From contig NC_014313.1 in assembly GCF_000143145.1 (NCBI RefSeq), positions 1,116,001 through 1,180,000 of the forward strand: 64,000 bases of DNA, given 5' to 3'. The notes under the pieces were generated by a model. The model had not been told where the DNA came from. It made no database searches and worked only from the letters and a program-made list of their open reading frames with translations. Of this stretch, positions 48,119-56,951 are shown piece by piece; the stretch's first letter is position 1, and every line of letters starts with the position of its first letter. A program made the translations under genes and the position numbers. Source of the DNA: Hyphomicrobium denitrificans ATCC 51888. Lineage in GTDB: Bacteria > Pseudomonadota > Alphaproteobacteria > Rhizobiales > Hyphomicrobiaceae.

Positions 48119-48291
48119 TGGAAACGGGATTGGGTGTGCTCGGACTTGCACCCGCCGTCTTCTGGTCCCTCACGCCACGCGAACTGCAGGCCATCCTGCG
48201 CGGAAAATTCGGAGTTTCGAGCGAAGGAGCAGCGCCGACCCGCGTGCAGCTCGATGCCTTGATGCGGCAATACCCAGACAGGGAGGCATGA
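48118..48291 (+). CDS. GTA gp10.1-like small tail protein (rcc01693 type)
   Basis: 57 residues from ATG 48118: METGLGVLGLAPAVFWSLTP, RELQAILRGKFG. Family members usually begin RPFPWD...; here RPFRWDLV is encoded in frame just upstream of the ATG but without a usable start, so either translation uses an unusual start or frameshift from gp10, or the ATG overlapping the gp10 stop is real and the protein is short. Probably the second half of a tail-chaperone pair. Confidence 0.75.
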   Translation: METGLGVLGLAPAVFWSLTPRELQAILRGKFGVSSEGAAPTRVQLDALMRQYPDREA

Positions 48292-48295
48292 AACG

Positions 48296-48889
48296 ATGCC
48301 GTTGACCGACGAGCAACAGCTCGAGACGTGGAACGTCAAAATTATCGCCGATACGAGCGAACTCGAGACGAGCCTGGCGACGACGAGCCGCCTTGGACAG
48401 CAGTTTTCAAACCGGCTTGCGTCGGCGTTTGGCGATATTGCCATCAAAGGCAAGAACGTCGGCGATGTCTTCAAGTCGCTGGCGCTGAACATTTCCAATC
48501 TCGCATTGAAGGCGGCATTGCAGCCCCTGACTGCGGGGCTTGCCTCGATGTTTCAGGGCGTGATCAGCGGTGCGATGCCGTTTGCGAAAGGCGGCGTCAT
48601 TCAGAATGGCACGCCGGTTCCGTTCGCGAGCGGCGGGGTCATCGCGAGCCCAATTACATTTCCGCTCGCAGGTGGCACCTCGGGCCTCGCGGGCGAAAAA
48701 GGTCCGGAAGCGATCATGCCGCTGACGCGCGGCCCGGATGGACGTCTTGGCGTCGCCGCATCTGGCGGCGGCGGTCAGAACATCACGATCAATATTTCAA
48801 CGCCGGATGCGGCGAGCTTCAACCGCTCGCAGACGCAGATTGCGGCGATGATTGCACGCGCCGCCGCGAATGGTCAGCGCAACCTCTAG
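48296..48889 (+). CDS. GTA tail tape measure protein (gp11-like)
   Basis: 197 residues, about the length of GTA tape measures with their short tails. LGQQFSNRLASAFGDIAIKG, NVGDVFKSLALNISNLALKA, then Gly-rich PFAKGGVIQNGTPVPFASGG and GEKGPEAIMPLTRGPDGRLG are typical phage tape-measure C-terminal motifs. Determines tail length. Confidence 0.92.
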   Translation: MPLTDEQQLETWNVKIIADTSELETSLATTSRLGQQFSNRLASAFGDIAIKGKNVGDVFKSLALNISNLALKAALQPLTAGLASMFQGVISGAMPFAKGGVIQNGTPVPFASGGVIASPITFPLAGGTSGLAGEKGPEAIMPLTRGPDGRLGVAASGGGGQNITINISTPDAASFNRSQTQIAAMIARAAANGQRNL

Positions 48890-48901
48890 AGAAGTGATCT
48901 C

Positions 48902-49540
48902 ATGTCGTTTCATGACGTCAGATTTCCGACGGCGATCTCGCGCAATGCGCAAGGCGGACCGGAGCGACGCACCGATGTCGTTGTGCTGGGCTCCGGATAC
49001 GAAGAGCGCAACAGCCGCTGGGCCGATAGCCGTCGCAGCTATAATGCGGGCTACGGAGCCAAGTCGCTCGACGATCTGCATCAGATCATCGCGTTCTTCG
49101 AGGAACGGCGCGGCCGGCTGCACGCGTTTCGCTGGCGCGATCCGATGGATTGGAAATCGTGCGCGCCGAACGCGAGTGTGTCGCCGCTCGATCAGGATCT
49201 CGGCAGTGGCGACGGAGCGAAGACAGAGTTTCAGCTGCGCAGAATATATGGAACTGCGTTTGCTCCGTGGGCGCGCGATATCAAAAAGCCGGTTGCGAAT
49301 ACGGTGAGCATCGCCGTCGCGGGTGTCGAGCGTGTGAGCGGGACGGACTTCGCAGTCGATCCATCCACCGGCGTCGTGACGTTTCTCGCAGGACACATCC
49401 CCGCTGCGGGACAAAGCGTGACGGCGGGATTCGAATTCGACGTGCCTGTGCGTTTTGACACCGACAAGCTGGAAATCAATCTCTCCGGGTTCACGTCGGG
49501 CGCTATTCCGAATATTCCGATTGTGGAGGTGCGTTTATGA
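48902..49540 (+). CDS. GTA distal tail protein, DUF2460 (gp12-like)
   Basis: 212 residues. FHDVRFPTAISRNAQGGPER, YNAGYGAKSLDDLHQIIAFF, FRWRDPMDWKSCAPNASVSP and VPVRFDTDKLEINLSGFTSG are hallmarks of DUF2460. In the R. capsulatus GTA structure this is the distal tail ring. Its stop overlaps the gp13 start by 4 bp. Confidence 0.94.
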   Translation: MSFHDVRFPTAISRNAQGGPERRTDVVVLGSGYEERNSRWADSRRSYNAGYGAKSLDDLHQIIAFFEERRGRLHAFRWRDPMDWKSCAPNASVSPLDQDLGSGDGAKTEFQLRRIYGTAFAPWARDIKKPVANTVSIAVAGVERVSGTDFAVDPSTGVVTFLAGHIPAAGQSVTAGFEFDVPVRFDTDKLEINLSGFTSGAIPNIPIVEVRL

Positions 49541-50397
49541 AAGCGCTTTCTCCGGAGTTCACTGCGCACCTCGCGTCGGGAGCGACCAGGCTCTGCTGGT
49601 GCTGGCGCATCGCGCGCCGCGACGGCGTCGTGATGGGGTTCACCGATCACGACAAGACGTTGACGTTCGACGGCACGACGTATGAGGCAGCGAGCGGCTT
49701 CACCGCAAGCGACATCAAGGACGGCCTTGGCCTCGCCGTCGACAACCTGGAAGTGTCGGGCGCGCTGTCGTCGGCGACGTTGACGGACGCCGATCTCGCG
49801 GCGGGGCGCTATGACGATGCGCGCGTCGAAATCCATCGCGTCAACTGGAACGACACGAGTCAGCGCGTGCTGATGCGTTCGGGAAGCATCGGCGAAGTGC
49901 GTCGCAGCGGAACGAGCTTTGCGGCGGAGCTGCGCGGTCTCGCCCATTATCTGCAGCAGCCGAAGGGCCGGCTTTTGCAGCTGACGTGCGACGCCGATCT
50001 CGGGGACGCGCGCTGCAAGGTCGATCTCTCGTCGCCAGCCTATTGCGGTACGGGAACAGTTGTTTCGGCGGCTTCGGCGCGTCGCTTCACCGTGTCGGGG
50101 CTCGGGAGTTTCGCAAGCGGATTTTTCGCGCGCGGGCTTTTGACGTTCACATCTGGCGCGTCGGACGGATTGAAGATCGAAGTCAAATCGCATGCGAAGC
50201 TCGCAGGCGCCGATGCCATCGAGCTGTGGACGGACGCCGAAGGCATCCCTGCCGCGGGCGACCACTTCATTGTCACCGCCGGATGCGACAAGCGTGTCGA
50301 GACGTGCAAAGCGCGCTTTGCGAACGTGATCAATTTTCGCGGCTTTCCGTCGATGCCGGGCAACAAATTCCTGACGCAGGTCGGACGCCGGAGCTGA
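49537..50397 (+). CDS. GTA tail hub protein, DUF2163 (gp13-like)
   Basis: 286 residues. CWCWRIARRDGVVMGFTDHD, TFDGTTYEAASGFTASDIKD, CDADLGDARCKVDLSSPAYC and the C-terminal CDKRVETCKARFANVINFRG, FPSMPGNKF are the DUF2163/DUF2163_C signature. Several conserved Cys; the GTA hub protein is known to bind an iron-sulfur cluster in R. capsulatus. Overlaps gp12 by 4 bp. Confidence 0.93.
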   Translation: MKALSPEFTAHLASGATRLCWCWRIARRDGVVMGFTDHDKTLTFDGTTYEAASGFTASDIKDGLGLAVDNLEVSGALSSATLTDADLAAGRYDDARVEIHRVNWNDTSQRVLMRSGSIGEVRRSGTSFAAELRGLAHYLQQPKGRLLQLTCDADLGDARCKVDLSSPAYCGTGTVVSAASARRFTVSGLGSFASGFFARGLLTFTSGASDGLKIEVKSHAKLAGADAIELWTDAEGIPAAGDHFIVTAGCDKRVETCKARFANVINFRGFPSMPGNKFLTQVGRRS

Positions 50398-50400
50398 TCG

Positions 50401-50850
50401 ATGCAAGCAAGAGCGACGCGCGCAGGCATCGTCGAGGCGGCGCGCCTCTGGATCGGCACGCCTTATCATCATCAGGCGAGCGTCCGTTGCATCGGAACGG
50501 ATTGCCTCGGCCTCGTGCGCGGAGTCTGGCGCGATGTCTACGGGTTGGATGCGGAGATGCCGCCCGCCTACAGTCGCGACTGGGCGGAAGCCGGCGGCGA
50601 GGAAACGATGCTCGCTGCCGCGGCGCGGCATCTCGAAAAAATTGAAGCGCCGGAACTCGCTCCGGGCGATGTCGTCGTGTTTCGGCTGCGTGCAGGCGTC
50701 GTTGCGAAGCATGCGGCCATCGTCGCCAGCGCTTTGACGATGATCCACGCGATGGAAGGTGCGTCGGTCTGCGAAGTGTCGTTTTCGCACTGGTGGCGAC
50801 GGCGCGTGGCCGGTGCGTTCCGGTTTCCAGATTTGAACGAAGGATGTTGA
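50401..50850 (+). CDS. GTA tail peptidase NlpC/P60 (gp14-like)
   Basis: 149 residues. NlpC/P60 fold: IGTPYHHQASVRCIGTDCLG with the catalytic Cys in TDCLG, ALVRGVWRDVYG region, APGDVVVFRLRAGVVAKHAA with the catalytic His, then SFSHWWRRRVAGAFRFPD. It is predicted to cut murein peptides so the tail can cross the wall of the recipient. Four bp after gp13. Confidence 0.94.
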   Translation: MQARATRAGIVEAARLWIGTPYHHQASVRCIGTDCLGLVRGVWRDVYGLDAEMPPAYSRDWAEAGGEETMLAAAARHLEKIEAPELAPGDVVVFRLRAGVVAKHAAIVASALTMIHAMEGASVCEVSFSHWWRRRVAGAFRFPDLNEGC

Positions 50851-50853
50851 GAC

Positions 50854-53800
50854 ATGGCGACGCTTGCCCTGGCTGCTGTCGGAGCTGCGGTCGGCAGCAG
50901 CGTGCTTCCTGCCGGTGTCGGCTTCCTCGGTGTGGCGCTGTCCGGCGCGACGATTGGATCGCAGGTCGGTGCGTTCGCGGGCGCTTATGTCGATGCAGCT
51001 TTGTTCGGGGCCTCTGGGCAGGGTCGCGCCGTCGAAGGTCCGCGCCTCAGCGATCTTCGCGTTACGGCGTCGACGGAAGGTTCGCCGTTGCCGCGCATTT
51101 ATGGACGCGCGCGTGTCGGCGGTCAGATCATCTGGGCGACAGATCTCGAAGAGGAGATCGTCAAATCGACGGAGTCGGCGGGCAGCGGCAAAGGCGGCTC
51201 GGGTAGCGGCGCAACGCTGACGCAATATCGCTATTATGCGAATTTCGCGGTGGCGCTCGGCGAGGGCGTCGTGACGCGCATCGGGCGCATCTGGGCCGAC
51301 GAGCAGGAACTCGATCTGTCACGCACGTCATTTCGTTTGCACACCGGCACAGAGACGCAAGAGCCGGACAGTCTCATCGCGGCGCGCGATGGGACTGGGA
51401 ACGCGCCAGCGTATCGCGGTGTCGCCTACATTGTCTTTGAGCGTTTGCCGCTTGCTGAGTTCGGCAATCGCGTGCCGCAGCTTTCGTTCGAAGTGTTCCG
51501 TAGTATTTCGAGCACGGAGAAGGACGTTCGCGGCGTCGTGATGATTCCGGGCTCCGGCGAGTTTGTCTACGCCACGGAGCCGGTGCATCAGACGTTCGAC
51601 GACGGCATCTCGCAGTCGGAGAACGTCCACCAGTTGATTGGTCCGACCGACTGGCAGGTGGCCGTCGATCAGCTCGAAGTATCGTTGCCCAATGCAAAGT
51701 CCGTGTCGCTGATCGTCAGCTGGTTCGGAACCGATTTGCGCGCCGGCAACTGCACGATCGAACCCGGCGTCGAGACGCGGCATAAAAAGACATCGCCGCT
51801 GAACTGGTCTGTCGCGGGTCGCAACAGAAACAACGCGCACCTGATCAGTTCGCGCGGCGGCAACGCAGCCTATGGCGGCACGCCCTCCGATCAAACCGTG
51901 ATTGCGGCGATCTCCGATCTCAAAGCGCGCGGATTGAGCGTGACACTGACGCCGTTCATTCTGATGGACATCGCGGAGGGCAATGTGCTTGCCAATCCCT
52001 ATGGCGGCAGCGGTCAGCCCGTCTATCCCTGGCGTGGACGCATCACATGCCATCCGGCGCCGGGCGTTTCAGGCACGCCGGACAAGACTGCGGCTGCGGC
52101 GAGCCAGATCGCGTCGTTCGTTGGCTCAGCGTCGCGCACGGACTTCTCGGTGTCGGGGAGCACGATTCATTACTCCGGACCGAACGAGTGGTCGTACCGG
52201 CGCATGGTTCTGCACCAAGCGTATCTCGCGAAAGCTGCGGGCGGTGTCGACGCGTTCGTCATCGGGACCGAGCTGCGTGGTCTGACGCACGTGCGCTCCA
52301 GCGCGAACGCTTATCCGTTCGTCAGCGCGCTGATCACGCTCGCTGCCGACTGCAAGGCGATCCTCGGCGGGGCGACAAAGGTTCTTTATGCCGCCGACTG
52401 GTCGGAATACTTCGGGCATCAGCCTGGTGACGGAACGGGCGACGTCTATTTCCATCTCGATCCGCTGTGGGCGTCGGCGAATATCGATGCGATCGGCGTC
52501 GATGTCTATTGGCCGCTCGCCGATTGGCGCGACGGACGCGATCATCTCGATGCCATCGCAGGTGCTACGTCAATTTATGACGGCGCGTACTTGCGATCGA
52601 ACGTGGCGGGCGGTGAGGGCTTCGACTGGTATTATGCGTCGGCCGCCGATCGCGACGCGCAGGTCCGCACGCCGATCACCGATGGTGCGGGGAAGCCTTG
52701 GGTGTTCCGTTACAAGGACATCCGCTCATGGTGGAGCAATGCGCACTACAATCGTCCGGGCGGCGTCGAAAGCGCGACGGCGACGGCGTGGGTGCCGCAG
52801 TCGAAGCCGTTCTGGTTCATGGAGGTCGGCTGTCCCGCCGTCGACAAGGGCGCCAATCAGCCGAACGTCTTCGTCGATCCGAAAAGCTCGGAGTCGATGC
52901 TGCCCTATTATTCGCGCGGCATTCGCGACGACTTCATGCAGACGCGTTTTCTCGAAGCGCTGCGCGACGCATTCGACTGGACCAAGAGTGGTTATATTCC
53001 GGGCCTCAATCCGGTGTCAGAACTCACCGGCGCGCGTATGGTCGATCTCAGCCGCATGCATGTTTATTGCTGGGATGCGCGGCCGTATCCGGCGTTTCCA
53101 TATGCGACGACGTATTGGGGCGACGGCGGAAACTGGATGCTCGGCCATTGGCTCAATGGACGGCTGGGCAGCGCGTCGCTCAGCGATCTTGTTGCGCAAA
53201 TTATGAAGGACAATGACTTCGCGGACTTCGATGCGTCAGGTCTGACAGGAACAGTGCCGGGCTATGTGCTCGACGATACGATGTCGGTGCGCGATACGCT
53301 GCAGCCGCTGAGCCTTGCGTATTTCTTCGATAGTATCGAAAGCGGAGGCAAAATCGTCTTTCGCCATCGCGGGCGCGCTTCGCCCGAGATGACGCTAATG
53401 GCGGACGCACTTGTCGAAGAGAGCGCGGGCGATCCGCTTTACGAAGTGACGCGCGCTCAGGAAACCGATCTGCCTGCGAGCGCGAAAGTGCGGTACATTT
53501 CGAGCGCTGACGTTTATCAGCAAGCGGTCGCCGAGGCGCGACGGCTGACAGGCGCCAGCGGGCGTGTCGCCGAAGCGGATCTGGCGATCGTTCTCGACGA
53601 CAGTCTTGCGGGATCGCTCGTCGAGAGCTGGCTGTATGAGACGTGGGCCGCGCGCGAACGTGCGTCGTTCAGCTTGCCGCCTTCGACGCTGGCGCTCGAA
53701 CCGGGCGATGTCGTTTCCGTCGATATCGCAGGGCGCAATCGCTTGCTGCGCCTCACTGATGTCACGGAGCGCGGCATTCGCGAGATCGCGGCGCTCAGCA

Positions 53801-54801
53801 TCGATCCTGATGTCTACGATCAGATCGACGTGCCGTCGCGGACAGCGATCGAACCAGCGCCCGTGCAGGTTGGAGCGCCGGCCGTTATGCTGATGGATTT
53901 GCCGTCGTGGACAATGTCCGCCGATGCGCAGTCCGGTTACGTCGCGGCGATGCAAAAGCCGTGGCCGGGCAGCGTTGCGCTTTACGTCTCGCCGCAGACG
54001 ACCGCGTATCAGTTGCGCGCGCTCGCGAGTGCTCCGGCGACCTTGGGGGCGACGCTCGATCCGCTGTTCAGTGGTCCGGAAGGCCTGATCGACAATCGGG
54101 CGCGCGTGCGTGTGCGATTGCCATATGGCACACTCGCATCGGCGGATCTGTTGGCGACACTTGCAGGCGCAAACCTCGCAGCGGTGCGCAACGAGGCGGG
54201 CGATTGGGAGATCATCCAGTTTCTCGATGCGACGCTCGTCGATGCGGAGACGTATGAACTGAGCCGGTTGCTGCGCGGGCAGTTCGGAACCGAAGGCGCG
54301 ATGAGCGACGTGCTCGCTGCGGGCGCGCCATTCGTCATGCTCGATGGCGCCGTGAGCCGGGTTCCGCTGCAGGACAGCGATTTCAAGCTCGCGCTCAACT
54401 GGCGGTATGGTCCGGGCAATCGCGATATCGGAGACGCATCCTACGCGACGTCGCCGTTCGCGTATCAAGGACTTGGCCGACGGCCGTTGTCGCCCGTGCA
54501 TATCAAGGGCGTGCGTGCGGCGAGCGATCTCAACATCTCGTGGATACGCCGTACGCGGACGGGTGGCGACAACTGGGAGCTTCCCGAGGTGCCGCTCGGA
54601 GAAGACAGCGAAACGTATGAGGTCGATATTCTCGACGGCGAGACGGTCAAGCGCACGATCTCCGTGGCGGTTCCGAATGCGGTCTACACAAGCGCCGAGC
54701 AGATCGTCGACTTCGGCAGCTTGCAGCCGGCAGTTTCGGTGAGGATCTATCAGACCAACATGCTGTTCGGCAGGGGGGCTCCGCGCGCGGCGGTGGTGTG
54801 A
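50854..54801 (+). CDS. GTA tail tip / receptor-binding megaprotein (gp15-like)
   Basis: 1315 residues. N-terminal hydrophobic hub segment (LALAAVGAAVGSSVLPAGVG), SPLPRIYGRARVGGQIIWAT, a TIM-barrel-like domain (about residues 390-740: MVLHQAYLAKAAGGVDAFVI, VLYAADWSEYFGHQPGDGTG, FDWYYASAADRDAQVRTPIT, PFWFMEVGCPAVDKG), then phage tail-3 type and C-terminal adhesion domains (YELSRLLRGQFGTEGAMSDV). Forms the baseplate and contacts the recipient. Full-length, no interruptions and no palindromic elements. Confidence 0.94.
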   Translation: MATLALAAVGAAVGSSVLPAGVGFLGVALSGATIGSQVGAFAGAYVDAALFGASGQGRAVEGPRLSDLRVTASTEGSPLPRIYGRARVGGQIIWATDLEEEIVKSTESAGSGKGGSGSGATLTQYRYYANFAVALGEGVVTRIGRIWADEQELDLSRTSFRLHTGTETQEPDSLIAARDGTGNAPAYRGVAYIVFERLPLAEFGNRVPQLSFEVFRSISSTEKDVRGVVMIPGSGEFVYATEPVHQTFDDGISQSENVHQLIGPTDWQVAVDQLEVSLPNAKSVSLIVSWFGTDLRAGNCTIEPGVETRHKKTSPLNWSVAGRNRNNAHLISSRGGNAAYGGTPSDQTVIAAISDLKARGLSVTLTPFILMDIAEGNVLANPYGGSGQPVYPWRGRITCHPAPGVSGTPDKTAAAASQIASFVGSASRTDFSVSGSTIHYSGPNEWSYRRMVLHQAYLAKAAGGVDAFVIGTELRGLTHVRSSANAYPFVSALITLAADCKAILGGATKVLYAADWSEYFGHQPGDGTGDVYFHLDPLWASANIDAIGVDVYWPLADWRDGRDHLDAIAGATSIYDGAYLRSNVAGGEGFDWYYASAADRDAQVRTPITDGAGKPWVFRYKDIRSWWSNAHYNRPGGVESATATAWVPQSKPFWFMEVGCPAVDKGANQPNVFVDPKSSESMLPYYSRGIRDDFMQTRFLEALRDAFDWTKSGYIPGLNPVSELTGARMVDLSRMHVYCWDARPYPAFPYATTYWGDGGNWMLGHWLNGRLGSASLSDLVAQIMKDNDFADFDASGLTGTVPGYVLDDTMSVRDTLQPLSLAYFFDSIESGGKIVFRHRGRASPEMTLMADALVEESAGDPLYEVTRAQETDLPASAKVRYISSADVYQQAVAEARRLTGASGRVAEADLAIVLDDSLAGSLVESWLYETWAARERASFSLPPSTLALEPGDVVSVDIAGRNRLLRLTDVTERGIREIAALSIDPDVYDQIDVPSRTAIEPAPVQVGAPAVMLMDLPSWTMSADAQSGYVAAMQKPWPGSVALYVSPQTTAYQLRALASAPATLGATLDPLFSGPEGLIDNRARVRVRLPYGTLASADLLATLAGANLAAVRNEAGDWEIIQFLDATLVDAETYELSRLLRGQFGTEGAMSDVLAAGAPFVMLDGAVSRVPLQDSDFKLALNWRYGPGNRDIGDASYATSPFAYQGLGRRPLSPVHIKGVRAASDLNISWIRRTRTGGDNWELPEVPLGEDSETYEVDILDGETVKRTISVAVPNAVYTSAEQIVDFGSLQPAVSVRIYQTNMLFGRGAPRAAVV

Positions 54802-55171
54802 CGTCATCGCGATTGATCGTAGAGATCCGCCTAGCTGTTCACCCCACCCCCGACCCCTCCCCGTCAAGGGGAGGGGAGAAGGGGAAGCGCGTTGCGATTT
54901 AATCTGGCCTTCTCGCTGTCGAGGGGAAGCAACGCATGGGAACATTCGTTGCTCTGTTCTTCTCCTTCTTGCAAGGACGAGAGCACATGCGAACTGCGCG
55001 CTTAATTCCCCTCCCCCTTGCGGGGAGGGGTTAGGGGTGGGCGACTAATTGAGCGTGATGCAGAGGCGATGACGCAATATTCGCGGGGCTAGTACGATCG
55101 CGCTTCGCGCTGGTCTCCGAACGTTGAGCGTGCGCTCAAATTTTCCGGCAACATAGTCTCAGAGGCAAAAC
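54802..55171. repeat. gp15-endolysin gap with two C-rich/G-rich hairpins
   Basis: 370 bp without a gene. Hairpins CCCCTCCCC/GGGGAGGGG at 54854-54876 and a similar one at 55008-55030, each flanked by ACCCCACCCCC or TTAGGGGTGGG on the outside, so they face each other. Same class as 39124-39272. A convincing promoter was not found, but the endolysin gene has GAGG before its ATG. Confidence 0.75.
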
Positions 55172-56485
55172 ATGGATCAGCCGCCGTGGCTTCAAGCCGC
55201 GTGGGCCGAATTCGGCGTGCGCGAAATTCCAGGCAAGGAGGATGCGCCCGAAATCCTGCGCTATTTCCGGGATGCCGGCGATACGAACGTCGAAACGGAA
55301 GCGACGCCGTGGTGCGCCGCGTTTCTCGGCGCCATGCTGAAGCGCGCCGGTTATGCGGGGACGGGATCGCTGCTCGCGCGGTCGTATCTCGATTGGGGTG
55401 ACCGGCTCGATGACGCGCGCTTCGGTGCCGTTGCGGTGTTGTCGCGCGGCGACGATCCGAACGCCGGGCATGTCGGTTTCCTGCTCAGCGATACGAACGG
55501 CAAGCTCTATCTGCTCGGCGGCAATCAGGGCGATGCGGTGACGGTCGCGAGCTTCGACAAGGCGCGGCTTCTCGGGCTTCGCTGGCCCAAGGAAAACGTC
55601 GAGGCTGCGAGCAAGGGCGACGACGCGATTTTTTCGAGAGTGCTCGCGCACGTGCTCGAGATGGAGGGCGGATTTTCGAATGATCCTTATGATCCTGGAG
55701 GACCGACCAATCGCGGCATCACGCTCGAGGTCTATGCGAAATTCAGAAAAGAAACACTCGATGACGGAACGCGTGCGCGGCTGATCGCGGAGCTGAAGCG
55801 CATCCCCGATGCGATCGTCACCGCAATTTACCGGCAACGCTACTTTGATCCGGCGTCGTGTCCGGTTTTCACCGCGCCGTTGGCGCTGATGCATTTCGAT
55901 GCCGCCGTGAACCATGGTGTCGGCGCTGCGATCCGGATGCTGCAAGGCGTCGCCGGCGTCACGGTCGATGGTGAAATCGGTCCCGAGACGCTCGCGGCGA
56001 TCGGCGCCAAAAGCCTCGCCGATCTGCTCGACGATTATGCCGAGACACGGCGCGCACGCTACCGCGCGCTTCCGCATTTCTGGCGCTTCGGGCGCGGCTG
56101 GCTGAAGCGGGTCGACGCAACGCTGGCGCTGGCGCGCACGTGGGCGGCGGCCGAGGCCACGAACAGGGGGCTGATCGAGCCCCAGCAAATCGCAAAAGGA
56201 GAAGGCAAGATGGGTGAAAAGTCGAAGACTGAAATTTCAAGCAGCGACGACAGCAAATGGTGGCTGAACTCAAAGACGATGTGGGGTACGCTGATTACTG
56301 CGGCCGCGACCGTCATTCCGGTTCTCGGTCCGGCCGTCGGTATCGTTCTCCCGGCGGATCTGATCACGAGCTTCGGCGATCAGGTGGTGACCGCCGCGCA
56401 GGCGCTCGCGGGGCTCTTTGGCACGGCTCTGGCCATTTACGGACGCCTCAAGGCCGACACGCCGCTCGTCCTGCGGAAAAATTAA
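55172..56485 (+). CDS. multidomain GTA endolysin with C-terminal membrane segment
   Basis: 437 residues in four parts. ~1-140: TIGR02594/CHAP-like peptidase (FGVREIPGKEDAPEI, catalytic Cys in ATPWCAAFLGAMLKRAG, His in NAGHVGFLLS). ~155-255: GH108 muramidase with catalytic Glu in VLEMEGGFSNDPYDPGGPTN and RGITLEVY. ~255-330: peptidoglycan-binding-3 (MHFDAAVNHGVGAAIRML, GPETLAAIGAKS). ~375-425: hydrophobic helices (MWGTLITAAATVIPVLGPAV, GIVLPADLI, ALAGLFGTALAIY) resembling phage holin-like or lysis proteins. It likely releases GTA particles by lysis. Two murein activities plus a membrane anchor in one chain is unusual. Confidence 0.88.
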   Translation: MDQPPWLQAAWAEFGVREIPGKEDAPEILRYFRDAGDTNVETEATPWCAAFLGAMLKRAGYAGTGSLLARSYLDWGDRLDDARFGAVAVLSRGDDPNAGHVGFLLSDTNGKLYLLGGNQGDAVTVASFDKARLLGLRWPKENVEAASKGDDAIFSRVLAHVLEMEGGFSNDPYDPGGPTNRGITLEVYAKFRKETLDDGTRARLIAELKRIPDAIVTAIYRQRYFDPASCPVFTAPLALMHFDAAVNHGVGAAIRMLQGVAGVTVDGEIGPETLAAIGAKSLADLLDDYAETRRARYRALPHFWRFGRGWLKRVDATLALARTWAAAEATNRGLIEPQQIAKGEGKMGEKSKTEISSSDDSKWWLNSKTMWGTLITAAATVIPVLGPAVGIVLPADLITSFGDQVVTAAQALAGLFGTALAIYGRLKADTPLVLRKN

Positions 56486-56573
56486 CGGTACGGGCCGGCA
56501 CGTCGTCGCGGTCCATGACGTTCATGGACCGTTCAACGAGATACCTTTAAATGCGGTCGAACGTCGGGAAGAC

Positions 56574-56870
56574 ATGCGTATGACCGGATTTATGGGTGCA
56601 GTAGCGGTGACGGCTGCGGCGGCGATGGTGCTGCCCGGCGCCGCGCGCGCGGAAGACTGCCTGACCGACTGGGGCATGGCCGGGCAGATCGTCCGGCGGG
56701 AAAATCTCATAACCGTCCAGGAAGTCTCGCAATCGCTCGCCGCCGACGGGATCGGCGAACTGGTAAAAACCACCCTGTGCCGTTCCCCCGACGGATATTT
56801 CTATCGCATTGTCGTCCGTGGACCGACGGGACAACTCCGAACCACCATCATCACTGCGAAAGTCCGGTGA
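56574..56870 (+). CDS. small periplasmic protein upstream of two-component system
   Basis: 98 residues. Signal peptide (MRMTGFMGAVAVTAAAAMVLPGAARA) then a ~72-residue mature domain (QEVSQSLAADGIGELVKTTL, CRSPDGYFYRIVVRGPTGQL) with two Cys and a PepSY-like tail. GGAAG before ATG 56574. It is 81 bp before the response regulator on the same strand and may modulate the sensor, as PepSY proteins do; this is inferred from context. Confidence 0.7.
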   Translation: MRMTGFMGAVAVTAAAAMVLPGAARAEDCLTDWGMAGQIVRRENLITVQEVSQSLAADGIGELVKTTLCRSPDGYFYRIVVRGPTGQLRTTIITAKVR

Positions 56871-56951
56871 AGAGTAGCGGTTGCCGGGGTAGCGAATTTG
56901 CTCCAACACCCCTACAACTTGCGGATTCGGGATTGAGGGGAGTGGATCAGC

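Noticed and set aside
49231..51225. Long minus-strand ORF (664 codons) opposite gp12-gp15
   Set aside because: It is antisense to well-supported GTA genes, basic and low-complexity in composition, and arises from the lack of stop codons in GC-rich antisense frames.
53395..54945. Minus-strand ORF (516 codons) opposite gp15
   Set aside because: Same reason: arginine-rich antisense shadow with no recognisable motif.
37281..56485. The cluster as an ordinary active prophage
   Set aside because: Gene order gp1-gp15 is that of the R. capsulatus GTA; there is no integrase, excisionase, replication or phage repressor gene in or beside it.
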